Shown here: positions 1 through 10,266 of the stretch, one piece after another
Layout of the letters: each line of letters opens with the position of its first letter
Numbering within the stretch: position 1 is the stretch's first letter
Assembly: GCA_015657535.1 (NCBI GenBank)
Contig: JADHZB010002102.1
Span: forward strand, 1 to 40,166
Reading direction: 5' to 3'
Origin: Nephromyces sp. MM_2019
Taxonomy: Eukaryota > Apicomplexa > Aconoidasida > Nephromycida
DNA: 40,166 bases
Notes under the pieces: model-generated
Databases searched by the model: none
Seen by the model: the letters and a program-made list of their open reading frames with translations, nothing else
Told to the model about the DNA's origin: nothing
Translations under genes and position numbers: made by a program

Positions 1-110
1 ACACATAACGCACACATAACACACACATACACATAACACACACATACACATAATGCACACATACACATAATGCACACATACACCAACACGTATACATATA
101 CACTCAATTG
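1..110. repeat. CA-rich tandem repeat at left edge
   Basis: The window opens in an imperfect tandem array of roughly 18-20 base units built on acacatacacataatgc. It lies inside the intron that follows the last visible PEPC exon. It probably marks where the assembly broke or collapsed. Confidence 0.75.
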
Positions 111-2205
111 TACTTTCGAATACTCAAACAACAGCATTAAATCTCGCACACACACACACACACAGAATGAAGCTATTTACCAGTAGTTCAGGGATAGTGC
201 CTGCCAAGCTCTGCTCAGCAGGTTTTAACAAATCCTGCATCTTCTCCCTAAACACACACACACACACACACACTTCATAGAAATAATGAAATGCGCTTTA
301 AAGCAACAAAAATAAGCTTCTATATCATCTTTTTTAAGACTATGCAATGCATCATCTCCAAGTATAAACAAGACGCAATGATTCTTCCTCATGAAAAGCA
401 TCATTTTCAGCCTGATTGAGAGTGTGTGTGTGGTTCCTAGAGATAAGCACACACACACACAGTAGCAGCACAAACTAAACCAAGGAAAACCGCATGAAAG
501 CAAATTTCTTTGCATTCCATACATCATACAAACGCATACACACAATGTACAGACACACGCACAACGCACATACCCACACACAATACACAGAAACAAACAA
601 AATAGCACAGGAACACACAGGAACACACGGGAACACACAGGAACACACAGGAACACACAGGAACACACAGGAACACACAGGAACACACAGGAACACACAG
701 GAACACACAGGAACACACAGGAACACACACTCACACTCAAGTATATATACAGTTAAACAACCACAAAAAGCATACAACTGCATTCTGCAACACATAAAAA
801 TCACAACACGCCAAAAAAACCAACACACACAATACACAAAACAAATCTACACATACTCATACACACATGTTGTCACACCAACACTTTCACAAAATCTATT
901 GCATAGCTATCAGCTGTACATACACAGCGCTGTGGTTGAGGAATAAAATCCAAAGAAGCTCCTTCTCCATGCATCAGCTTACTGTTCGAAGACTTTACGG
1001 GCCCGGACACGGTCAGTCCACTCAGCAAAGTTCGCTGAAGACGCAAATCAGAATTGAAGACGAAAAGTATGAAGAAATAGCAGAGGAACAACAAACCTGC
1101 TGATTTAGTTCTAGCACGAGGCTAAGAGTGCACACACACACACACACAGCTAAAAGAGAAGAGAGAGGATCTCTACCTCCCAAAATTTTCCTGCACATAC
1201 ACAGCAACAGGCATGAAGAGAGGGGGACCCGTAACTCCAAAACACCTGAACACACGCAAACACCAACATACCCACACACACACACCCACTCACACCGAAC
1301 CACAGATACACCATTACACGCATACACACGATCTGCTCTATGAACACAGCAGCTCAACCTACCAAGGTTACACATATGACTATAGGCTGACATCAGTTTT
1401 GGGTAATATATAGGGTCCAAGTTATGAAAATACTCATACAATTGCTCCAAAATCTCTGTGGAATTGGTAACCCGATAGCTCTCTGATAACTTAGTAACCT
1501 ATGAAGATGTAGAGGGTGGGAAAGGAGGGGAAATGAGTGAGAAATTGGGGGGAAAAGAAGAGAAATTGGAAGGAAGTAGTGTAGCACACACACATAGCAG
1601 CAAACAGCATCATACAGGGACGCACAGAATGATAAACCATCACAAAGCACCACACACACCAAGAAACACACTAACACACACACAATCACACATAAATACA
1701 CCAACATACCCACCTTCTCAATGCACTGCAAAGTCTCTGTAGACTCAAATTTTGATATCGTTTTCACTAGCAAAGCCTTTAGATAGTCGATATCCCATTT
1801 TATATCGTTTAAAGCTCCAAAGCTGCTGCTTCTTCCCGACACACTAGACCTATAGAAGCTCAACGAGTTTGGCAGTACAAGCCCACTACTTCCTCCTGCT
1901 TCATGCGGAGGATTTTCCTTCATCTTCTTAGAAAAAAACGTCCCTTCAGCATCTTCTTCGACGGAAATTTCGTTTGAAGAAGCAATATCTATCCTCCACT
2001 CATCACCTTCTCGACCATGAGAAAGCATGTCGGCAGAAGAAGCAAATAAATCGGGTGAAGATGAGGGTGTTTTATGGGGGGGGAAGTTTATAGAATTAGC
2101 ATATCCAGAGGGTTTTAAGGGTTCTCGAGGGGGGGCTTCGTTGGAATTGTGAGCAATCTGGTGGGGTTGAGATCCATTAGTATGCTCGGAGGCTATTTGA
2201 GACAT
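1..2205 (-). CDS. PEPC: Phosphoenolpyruvate carboxylase, N-terminal part, 4 exons, runs off the left end
   Basis: PEPC adds bicarbonate to phosphoenolpyruvate to make oxaloacetate. Four minus-strand exons join in phase: 2205-1714, 1480-1363, 1034-983 and 247-181, giving 243 codons with the 3' part outside the window. Introns are 233, 328 and 735 nt. The assignment rests on residues about 135-240: [17 protein letters not shown], the run [14 protein letters not shown], and [19 protein letters not shown], which matches the family segment AFSHMLNLANLAEEV. About 130 Ser/Pro-rich residues precede the domain, an extension also seen in other protist PEPCs. The catalytic motifs (TAHPT and the C-terminal half) lie off the window. 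ATG 2205 is the first in-frame Met of a continuous open frame; an upstream exon cannot be excluded. Introns are dominated by TG repeats on the coding strand. Exon 2 uses the second AG of a CAGAG acceptor to keep the frame. Confidence 0.78.
606..729. repeat. 10-bp minisatellite (gaacacacag), about 12 copies
   Basis: Eleven near-perfect units of gaacacacag run from 611 to 720, one with a cgg ending, with partial units at each edge. The array sits in PEPC intron 3. Because 10 is not a multiple of three, three units make a 10-residue period in any frame. This creates spurious open frames such as [10 protein letters not shown] repeats on the plus strand and cysteine-rich repeats on the minus strand. 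Confidence 0.95.
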
Positions 2206-2354
2206 CCTTTCTGGGGGGAGGGAGGTGGGGGATGGGGTCGTGGGGATAGGAAAAACAAGCTAGCTTGCTTTATCCTACCACTACACACACGCACGCACAA
2301 AGTACATACACACCAAATCACACACACTAAAGTTTCTTAGCTATAGAGTGTCCT
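2206..2354. other. Short spacer upstream of PEPC
   Basis: About 150 bases lie between the stop of the upstream minus-strand gene and the PEPC start. On the coding strand they contain a TG-rich stretch and then a C-rich run just before the ATG. This is presumably 3' UTR plus promoter or leader. No recognisable promoter motif is seen. Confidence 0.4.
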
Positions 2355-2715
2355 TCAAGAATGCAAAAAAACACTATGTAAAGCATCTTCTTCAACTGGA
2401 AAAAAGAGGGTACAAAAGGCGATATCAGCTTGGGAGGCTTCAAGTTTCTTCCACACACAAAACCAGTAAAATCCCACTTTAACCGAAGATTCTACGCATT
2501 TTTGCCCCCAAAAACTCGTCTGGTGAAAGCTGAGCAACAAACTCCCTAAGATGAAAGACTTCTTCAAAGAAATGAAAACGAGGCAAAAAATTCAGAGCAG
2601 TCGAATCTGATTAGTGTGTGTGTGTACTGGAAATGATGAGCGTGTGTGTACACTGCACTTTCCAAGCTCTCACACCAAGCAAAAACATCAAAAAAACCTC
2701 CTTCCAGAGAGTATA
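2355..2715 (-). CDS. C-terminal exons of an unrecognised multi-exon gene
   Basis: Three minus-strand blocks join in phase across GT-AG introns: 2715-2676 (YTLWKEVFLMFLL), 2606-2484 (40 codons containing LPRFHFFEEVFHLREF and LSPDEFLGAKMRRIF) and 2395-2355 (EEDALHSVFLHS then TGA). The middle block is the strongest: ordinary amino acid balance, an AATCAG acceptor and a G|GTTAAA donor. The first block is least certain. Introns are about 70-90 nt, and the upstream one is TG-rich like those of PEPC next door. I do not recognise the family. The gene lies head-to-tail with PEPC, its stop 150 bases upstream of the PEPC start. Exons further upstream may include the two candidates at 3.6-3.7 and 4.4 kb. 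Confidence 0.42.
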
Positions 2716-3158
2716 CTACACACAAATACTACTCTCAGCTTATACGAACATCAAAAAATCAACCTTTCTGCTTCCCTGCAGATGCTATTTTTCCTCTTCC
2801 TCTAAATCTACACAAAACATCAAATTTTCGCATCATTTTCCAATCTTTTTTAACAAATTGAAGGAATTTCCTCCAAAAAATATCGAATTCCCTCGATAAC
2901 CAGAAGCAAAGCATTTACTTCAAGTCGAAGAAACAACAAAGAAATTAGATGAAACAGAAGAATAAGAAGAAGAAATAGAGAAAGAGAGGCAGATTCGTAG
3001 AACAGGCTGATTAACTCTATTAGGAAGTAAACAAGTTCGAAGAATGAGTGATATTTTGTAGAATAACCATACTAGTAATTATATACTTCAGTGAAGAAAA
3101 GAGAAAAAAGGCAATCGGCACTGCAACTAGTTTCTGTGAGCTGAGTGCAGAAATCAAG

Positions 3159-3325
3159 TTTGTAGCTTCTACATGTGTGCACAGAAAAATTTTATAGCTT
3201 CTATGTGTCTACCGAAAAGGTTTGTAGCTTCTATGTGTGTACATACCACTTTTATTACCACTGGGTGTACATACATCTTTTAAAGCCACTGTGTCTCAGC
3301 ACAAAAGATTTTTGCAGCTTCACTT
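3159..3325. repeat. Degenerate 30-32 bp tandem repeat
   Basis: The motif tagcttctatgtgtg recurs at about 3163, 3195 and 3225, followed by more diverged copies with agccactgtgt and gcagcttc. Spacing is 30-32 bases. It makes a tyrosine- and cysteine-rich open frame on the plus strand that I do not consider a gene. Confidence 0.6.
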
Positions 3326-3582
3326 TCAATCCCACTATTTCTCCCTCTTCACCAAACTTAATTTCTCATTCCTCTCTTTCTTCTCACTGTTTTAACAGCA
3401 CACTCTTCATACTATAAAGAAGGCGATCGAGAAACTCAAGAAAGAATACAGACTAATATTTTACAGGAAGAGTACTAAGCTTGAAGATAACCCTTAAAAA
3501 GGACTTTCTCTGGGTTGAAACATCATCTTACACTCGTCCCTGAACTGTAGATGACTCATCGATCTCACAGCATCTTTAATCT

Positions 3583-3725
3583 TTAGGTGAAATCGCTGCT
3601 TTTTCGGGTTTTGTATACATAAAATAGCCCTCTTCTGGGGATAATTCTGCCTTCTTTCGTTGTAGCTATGTAGACTGTAGGTAGTCTCTTCTGGATATCA
3701 ATGGTATGGTGCAGATTATCGCTGC
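3583..3725 (-). CDS. Candidate exon of unknown gene
   Basis: After a CCATAG acceptor, the minus strand reads SDNLHHTIDIQKRLPTVYI, then ATTKEGRIIPRRGLFYVYKT, then RKSSDFT and a TAA at 3583. The composition is protein-like and unlike the surrounding simple-sequence frames. A GTATAC donor at about 3618 could end the exon earlier, after RRGLFY, so this may be an internal exon rather than a C-terminus. No family is recognised. It may belong to the gene ending at 2355 or to a separate one. Confidence 0.3.
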
Positions 3726-4364
3726 CTATGGATGTATTTGTCAATGCGTGTGTGTGTGTGTATCGGTGTTTGCCTCTGTGTGTATCTCTCTTTCTCCATC
3801 TATTTCTCTCCATCTCTCTTTCACCATCTCCATTTCTCCATCTCTCCCACTCTCCGCTCCACCCCACTTCACGAGCCCTCCGCACCACCCCTCTCCCCAT
3901 CTCATCACCATCAGACACAATTTTGAAAAGCCTTTTAAATAACTTCCCTGTCCACCAAATACATGACCCCCCTCACCCCCCTGCATCCCGCTCTGCTACA
4001 AAACTTCAAAATTTCAACGCAAAAACCTCCATTGCTTCCCAAACGCAATATGAGGAAGGATATATAACACGAATATGCATTACATCTTCAAGCCACCCCA
4101 AAGTTTTCCCCGAAAAAACACAAACACACACCTACCACCAAGGCGTAAGCTCCTCAATAACCCCGGAGAAAACAGCTGCGATCTGATGTAAACGTTCGAT
4201 TATACAAAATTATTTTAAAGCGTGGAAAATTCCCCTAAAAAACCGGAGAAACAGTCGCTTCTAAAATATCAAAGCGTAAAAGCAGCTATTTAAGAAGAGA
4301 AGAAGAAAAGACCCTTTTTGTTGAGAAAGGCGCTATCGAATATGTTGTGAACACACACATACAC

Positions 4365-4456
4365 GCAGACACGACAAAAGATGAGTAGGTAAGGTAAATC
4401 TGATTCTTTCAAACGGGCTGCTAATGTCGACAAAAGCACCGCGTGTGTTGCTGATC
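4365..4456 (-). CDS. Candidate exon of unknown gene
   Basis: Between an ATCCTTCAG acceptor and a GTGTATGTG donor the minus strand encodes 30 residues, SATHAVLLSTLAARLKESDL then PYLLIFCRVC. They read like an amphipathic helical repeat segment. The following intron begins with TG repeats, as in the neighbouring minus-strand exons. The family is not recognised. It may be an upstream exon of the gene ending at 2355. Confidence 0.33.
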
Positions 4457-6207
4457 CTGAAGGATATCCTCAGATGGAGTCGCAAACACATGTGCAGGAG
4501 TGGGTTGGGAGTGCTTTTAAGCAGAAAGGCTTGTACACACACAGGGCAGCGCTAATACTTGCATCGATATGCGCACACACAGACTACACCCAATATCCCT
4601 TCCACACACACATACAAGATAAGCTTCATGTTACAACTACAAAACACCAACCCTACGCTGAGATAAAATTAGTGAAAAATGATAAAAAACTCTTTTTTGA
4701 TGAAATTCAAAGGCTTTTGCACCACTTTCAGGTCAATACTCTTCATTTTTCAATTTAAATACCCACATTAATGCTTCTCCCCGAAGATGTGCTTCATTAC
4801 TAGCCGTGATGCCGACTTGTTGCATTAATGCTACACCATACTTCTAATTTATCCTGCACATTGCGGCATTAAAAAAAATTTTTTTCACAACTAACATCCA
4901 TAGGGAGGAGAATAGCATCATTTTTATTCTACACATTTCAGGGTTTGTATACATATAATCAAAATAAATTATAAATGAAAAAAAATTGGAAAATTTGTTG
5001 ATTTAAATTCGAATTTATACAAGATTTCATCAGGAGAAAACAAGTGTGAGGGAGATACTGTTCCTTTTCGCACAAAAAAATACTCAACTTAATAGGTAAC
5101 TGGACGATATCTTTGGAGATACTTTGAGGCTTCAAGCTCTGAGGGTGCGCGGCTGCTAGTTTGCATGAATTTGTGAGAATTTGAGCTTAAAGCTGGCTGT
5201 ATTCAAGTTTCAGCGGCTAATTCAAACGCCCTGCTTGGAGCAAGTGCTTTTGATGCTAATTTGTGCCCTTAGAGTAGAGTAAAACTCCGATTCGTCGCAA
5301 TAGTGACGAAAAATTAAGTGTTTTCAAGGCTTAATGTGCAGCAAGGAGATAGAAGATATGAGTTAAACGGGAAAATGACGAAAATCTTCTCCCGACAGTA
5401 GCGTAAAGCCTCAGCTTTATCCGTCTATTCATTATCTTATCGGACATGAGAGAGCAGAGTTTTCCATGTTTTTGTTTCTTTTTCCATCTATGTGCTCCTT
5501 ATCTTCCCAGGGCTTACCTTTTTTGAAAAGGAGTTTCTGCTGGCTATGAGCTTCTCAGTTTCAAAAGGCTTACCTATTTTGGTGAATACTGCAGTCACAT
5601 CTCTCTAGGCCGCATCTCGCTAGCATTATTAGGCTGTTTTGATTCACAAAAAGCACGGCTGATATTCATACTTTAGAGGGTTATTAAATGCAGCATGAGC
5701 GTTGGATACCAATTGGGTGCCTCTCGCGTTATTAGCGTCTAAAGTTATGGATTATATAACGCGAGAGCTGCAGGAAAAGGTGGGTTTCTATTTAACACAC
5801 CCCATTTTTATGATAAAAATACTAGCCATTAGGTGAAACTGCAAGGAAACGGTTAGGCGAGTGATGGAATACTACTCTTTCACTAAAAACCTGCTAATGT
5901 AATTGATGCTAAACGCTTGTAGGTGCATGGTAATGGTGGAGAGGGATGCTGCTTCATCTACCAATCACACGCATGAACATGGAAACAGGTTCGTTTGCAG
6001 CTGACAGATTAGGACCCCAAATATACAGGGATACTCGAATGCATGCGTTACACACGCATTTTTTAACACTACAAAAGACTTGAAGTAGTAGGAACGATGT
6101 AGCGCATGGAAATATTTCTTAGAAGCCAACGGCGCTAATCGTTACACATGTACAGCGTGTTAGGTACGCTTGCGCCATTGCTAAACTCTCGCTATACGTT
6201 GAAAAGA

Positions 6208-6353
6208 CATGAAAAGGCAATGCAAGTTGAAAATAGAACTATGATAACTTTAAAAAAACAACTTGCTATGCATGGAAAGTCATGAAAAGTCAACGCAACT
6301 TAAAACTAGGAATACTATAACGTTAAAAAAATAAGCCAAAGTTATCACCATGT
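6208..6353. repeat. Diverged 73-base direct repeat, two copies
   Basis: The copy starting at 6208 (catgaaaaggcaatgcaa) is matched by one starting at 6281 (catgaaaagtcaacgcaa). Both continue through aactatgataacttt / actataacgtt into an A-run. Similarity is clear but imperfect, consistent with an old tandem duplication in non-coding DNA. Confidence 0.6.
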
Positions 6354-7714
6354 CCGGCTTTGTGAAATAGAAAACCTGTTAATTTTGACAAAGTGCTGAT
6401 TTCTCAAGTTTACTACCATTAGCATATTTCTAGCCTACAAAATGAGCTTGCTGAACTTTATGTATGGAGGTAAATATGAATTTGCGGTTTATCATTTTCT
6501 GGTGGTATTATTTTAAGAAATGGCCCTTGACTAATTATCCACTTTACTATCAATTCTCGTAATTATGAGAGTTTGTATTATTAATAAGCTATGCTGCAAA
6601 GCTCATTGCAAAAAAGCAGATGGTCTGGTGTTACACACGAGCCACTTCCACTAGCACATAATAATCCGAGCTTAGAAAAATTTCGGCAAAGAAGCACAAG
6701 ACACAATGCTGTGTTCATTCATGTGTATGTTTTGCTGCTGCATGAAACGGGATTCGCAGGAATCTTGGCAAAACTCATACAATCATAAAAGAGTTAATAA
6801 ATGTTACATAGTAACCTTCGCTTATTTTTATGTAAATTTTTTTATTAAATTTAGCAATTTCGTAGAATACTCTATACCTAAGACAGATTGATTTTCTATA
6901 TCAGCATAATTAAAAAAGCGCCATCGGAAGAAGCAGTCTATCTTGGCCTGCGGCTGCATCTCTAGTCCACTGCTGTTTCTTGTTCCGTGAATGAAGCCAG
7001 TTAACTTGTGTTCACACTGCTTTTTTTGTAACAATAACTGGAAAGATTTTTGTGGAAAACTAGCATAGCTACAATTTTGTAAATCGGTAAAAACTCGTCA
7101 AAATATATAGAATATATTCAGCTTCAATGTTGTTACAGCTAGAAGGACCAAGCGATAGAATGGGTATACTCCACAATTATTCTTAGCGACGAAGGTAAAA
7201 AAGGCTCTGAATAGCGGAATGCAAGGTTAAAAACAATAAAATGATGAAATTATAGCCTAAAAGAAAAATAGATATCTCCATAGTACTATCGAAAAAATGA
7301 TTGGTACAAACAGCACAGTTCTTTCAAGAGGATGACGGGTATGGCTCAATCACCAACTTCCATCAGAAACCAGCGATAATGAGCAGTGTGTTTGGATAAT
7401 TGAGCAAGTAGTGCCAAAATACTGAAACAAGTGCACGCTTGATGGCAAGCGAGCAATTTTTTTTGGAATAGCACTTACTTATTTCGCACAAATTCAATAC
7501 ATTGTAACCAGGCTTGCGCCCACCACAGCACAAGGCTTGAGCTTCAAAACCAATTTTACTCTATTTTTTGCTGTGCTGAACGGACGTGAAAGAGTGTGGA
7601 AAAGATATGAACACGAAGTTACATAAATTCCTTGAAGTAACAGAGCAAGTAGTAACGATCAAAGATGCACGCACATTCGTTTTTTATTTGTAAGACGTTT
7701 ATTTGACCTCGCTC

Positions 7715-7850
7715 TTCCCTTCTGGATTTCTAGCACTTCATTTTATCGCTGCATCTTCCCAAGTGGGGTTCTAGCAGTGTATTTGCTAGTGACTTCTTCC
7801 TCAATGGAGTTCTAGCAGTTCATTTTCCAGCAATATTCGCCGGTTTTTCG
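7715..7850. repeat. 41-base tandem repeat, three degenerate copies
   Basis: The core ttctagca recurs at 7728, 7769 and 7810, an exact 41-base period, each time preceded by tgg(a/g)(g/t)t and followed by a ttcattt or gtattt stretch. The flanks of the units are diverged. Confidence 0.6.
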
Positions 7851-8081
7851 CTTATAGTTATTTTCCTTGGCATAAACACTATCGAGGGTTTTTGAACCAA
7901 TGACGCACAGGTTAAATCGCTCACTGAACCAACCGGCGCGATTGGATCAGCCCAGGAGCTCCTACAATGAGGTAAGAGCTTGCCTTCCCGTTAATGAAGT
8001 AAACTTGGACCTGCAATATTTTCTTAACAATTTCTATATGCACGAACAAGAGTACCAGAAACGGACTACATAAGTATCCCT

Positions 8082-8626
8082 ATGATGCTAATAAAGCCAG
8101 TCAGGCATAGTGTGCTATATTCAGACAATTCTACGATTTCGGCACGCATATGTTTTAGTAAGCATGTGCAAGTGATGCACACAGAGCTCCAGTACAGCCC
8201 TTACCGAAATGAATGTGTATGCAGAACCGTAATATATTATTGCTTCATTTATGACACACCTAGCGCTGGCGGCCAGTCTTGAAAAGGCCATGCAAAAAAT
8301 ACATGCGTGTACCGGTGAACCCCTCATCATAATTCGTGATAACAGATATCCTGCTATAGGCAAAACCTGCGAGATTGCAGTATGCCGGAACCCTAGCTTG
8401 TGGAAAACTTCTCGCCCGTGCAACTGGGGGAAAACCGCGAAGCATAGACTTCAATCATGAGAAAGTATGGGTGAATCATCGGACATCTACACAGTCTCAC
8501 CCAAATGATCAGCAGAAACATGCTTTCCTTTGGTGCCCAATATGGGAGTACAGCACACTTTGCTTCCCAAAAAATTGTTGGAACTTTACGTTTGATACAG
8601 CCCTACTTCGCCTCAGTCACCAATAG
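8082..8626. other. Cluster of overlapping open frames, unassigned
   Basis: Two plus-strand frames (8251-8460 and 8375-8626) and a 100-codon minus-strand frame (8423-8121) overlap in a stretch less AT-rich than its surroundings. The plus frames contain protein-like runs such as EKAMQKIHACTGEPLIII and GKLLARATGGKPRSIDF, overlapping out of frame near 8375-8460. A decayed gene or transposon relic is possible. No domain is recognised, so I make no functional call. Confidence 0.25.
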
Positions 8627-10190
8627 TTCCTGATCATACACCTTAAATACCAAAAATTATATTGCACATCCAGGCGAAGTCAAAAAAGACAAAAAAAGAA
8701 CTCCGCACATACTGAGCAAGAGCTGTCCTAAAATTGATCTTCTCGGCATACTTCTGCGCTTAAATATCTGTGATCACCTCCTATAATGACGAAGGAAATA
8801 TATCAGCCTGCAGCCGCCGCAGTAGCCACAAAGCCGGACCACGATATGTGCTAGGCATCCCATTTTCTTACAGTCATCTTCGCCCTTGTATAATTAAATT
8901 CTACCAAAGTGTGCTTCTACAGTATGCATTTATTAGCAATGATTTTTCACAGCTCAGTTTTTCGATTTCAATGCTCGTCATTTGGAATTTCCAAGTATTC
9001 CTTTAAGAATAAAAGTGAACAAATGCTCTTTTCAATCCTTCGAACACACCTACACATTGCAATGCTGCAATTCACAAGGAGATATTTATAACGCTACACG
9101 ATTTTTATCCCGACTTGAAAGATAGCAGGTTATTCAGAACCCCAAGAAAGAGAACCAGCAAAATAAGCAAAAAGCATTTAACAACCTTTCGAACTATCTC
9201 ATCATAGCAGCATTTTAACCAGCAGGAAGAACAAGCCATGTTAAGATGTGTGTTTTAATACCGGCCATAACAACAGTTACCATTTTAGAAAAATTAGCAC
9301 TTTTTTTAAATATATTATGGCGTGCGTATGAACACTAAACTCAAGGCTCACGCGTGAAAATATTCTGAAAAACCGTAGAGTAAACAACTTCACAAACAGA
9401 AAGCAATTCAAGGAATTTCACCCAACATATCTTACAATATTTTACAACATAAACTGGCAAAAATACAGCTGCCAAACGAATATTAAAAAAACAAACAAAA
9501 TTCCGAAATAACGACAAAAAATGCAGCCAAGCTCAAGCTGCTAAGGTGCAACATAAATATAAAGAAAAAAGCAGCCATAACAAATAATAAAACAAACGTT
9601 GGACTACGCCAATACAACGAAAAAAAAAGCACGAATAACACAAACAGGAGCATATCCCTTAGTAGGATATGCAGCCGTGCTGAGATACCCGTGTTGAAAC
9701 AGGTAACGGTACTTCAATACAACTTGGCACCATCACCACTGCGCTTTGATGTGAGGTACTACAACAGAGAGAATTAGATAATAGAGCACCTGCAGTACTT
9801 TCTAAAGCTCTGTATTACAAATTTAACAGAAAAGCTAGTCCTGGTCAATATCCCCACAAAAATTCCTATCGGGGGAATGCAGCTGCTTGTTGGTTATTGT
9901 AAAACTGGGACCAAGGTTTTGCATGAGAACTTCGCGGCATTTTCTTAGATATTTCAACACTAAGTTATTTTCAATAAGATATGAAAGACGGAAACTAGTT
10001 CAGATGGATGCCAGCATACGACAATGGTTATGAACCCGTCAGGATATATAAAGTTTACCACGACGCCGCAATTTAGAATGTTCTTACAGTCTAAAGCCAT
10101 GGGCTTTTTTTTAATGGGGGCTCAATACCAAACAAGCACGCCCCTTGGCACAACTGCTATATATTTCCATATCAATAAATTGTTCTCTTA

Positions 10191-10260
10191 ATCAGTACAA
10201 AAATCCTCTACAGAGAGACATCACTATCAGTACAGGAATCCCCTACAGAGAGCCATCATC
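10191..10260. repeat. 35-base tandem duplication
   Basis: Two copies of a 35-base unit (atcagtac..aatcc.ctacagagag.catca) start at 10191 and 10226. They lie just beyond the DHRS4-like stop codon, so probably in the 3' UTR or downstream flank of that gene. Confidence 0.75.
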
Positions 10261-10266
10261 ATTTTT

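Larger units (their letters stand above)
4757..10140. other. Gene-poor region
   Basis: No supportable gene is seen in about 5.4 kb. The boundary near 4740-4990 is very AT-rich, and the CA/TG microsatellites of the left end stop here. The region holds a diverged 73-base direct repeat (6208-6350), a three-unit 41-base repeat (7715-7850) and a block of overlapping open frames on both strands at 8.08-8.63 kb. The last is richer in GC than its surroundings but shows no recognisable product. Confidence 0.5.

Noticed and set aside
251..428. Possible extra PEPC exon reading [18 protein letters not shown] after an AATCAG acceptor
   Set aside because: It looks protein-like but needs phase 0, while the preceding exon ends in phase 2, and the frame soon stops. 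The exon at 247-181 joins directly in phase.
225..946. Cys/Val-rich minus-strand frames and a His/Thr-rich plus-strand frame of up to 171 codons
   Set aside because: They are products of the 10-bp minisatellite and CA tracts inside a PEPC intron; the real exons use other frames and splice sites.
3583..4186. Long Ser/Pro-rich plus-strand frames and Arg/Glu-rich minus-strand frames
   Set aside because: They arise from a TCTC/CACC low-complexity stretch. Only the 3583-3725 part reads like real protein.
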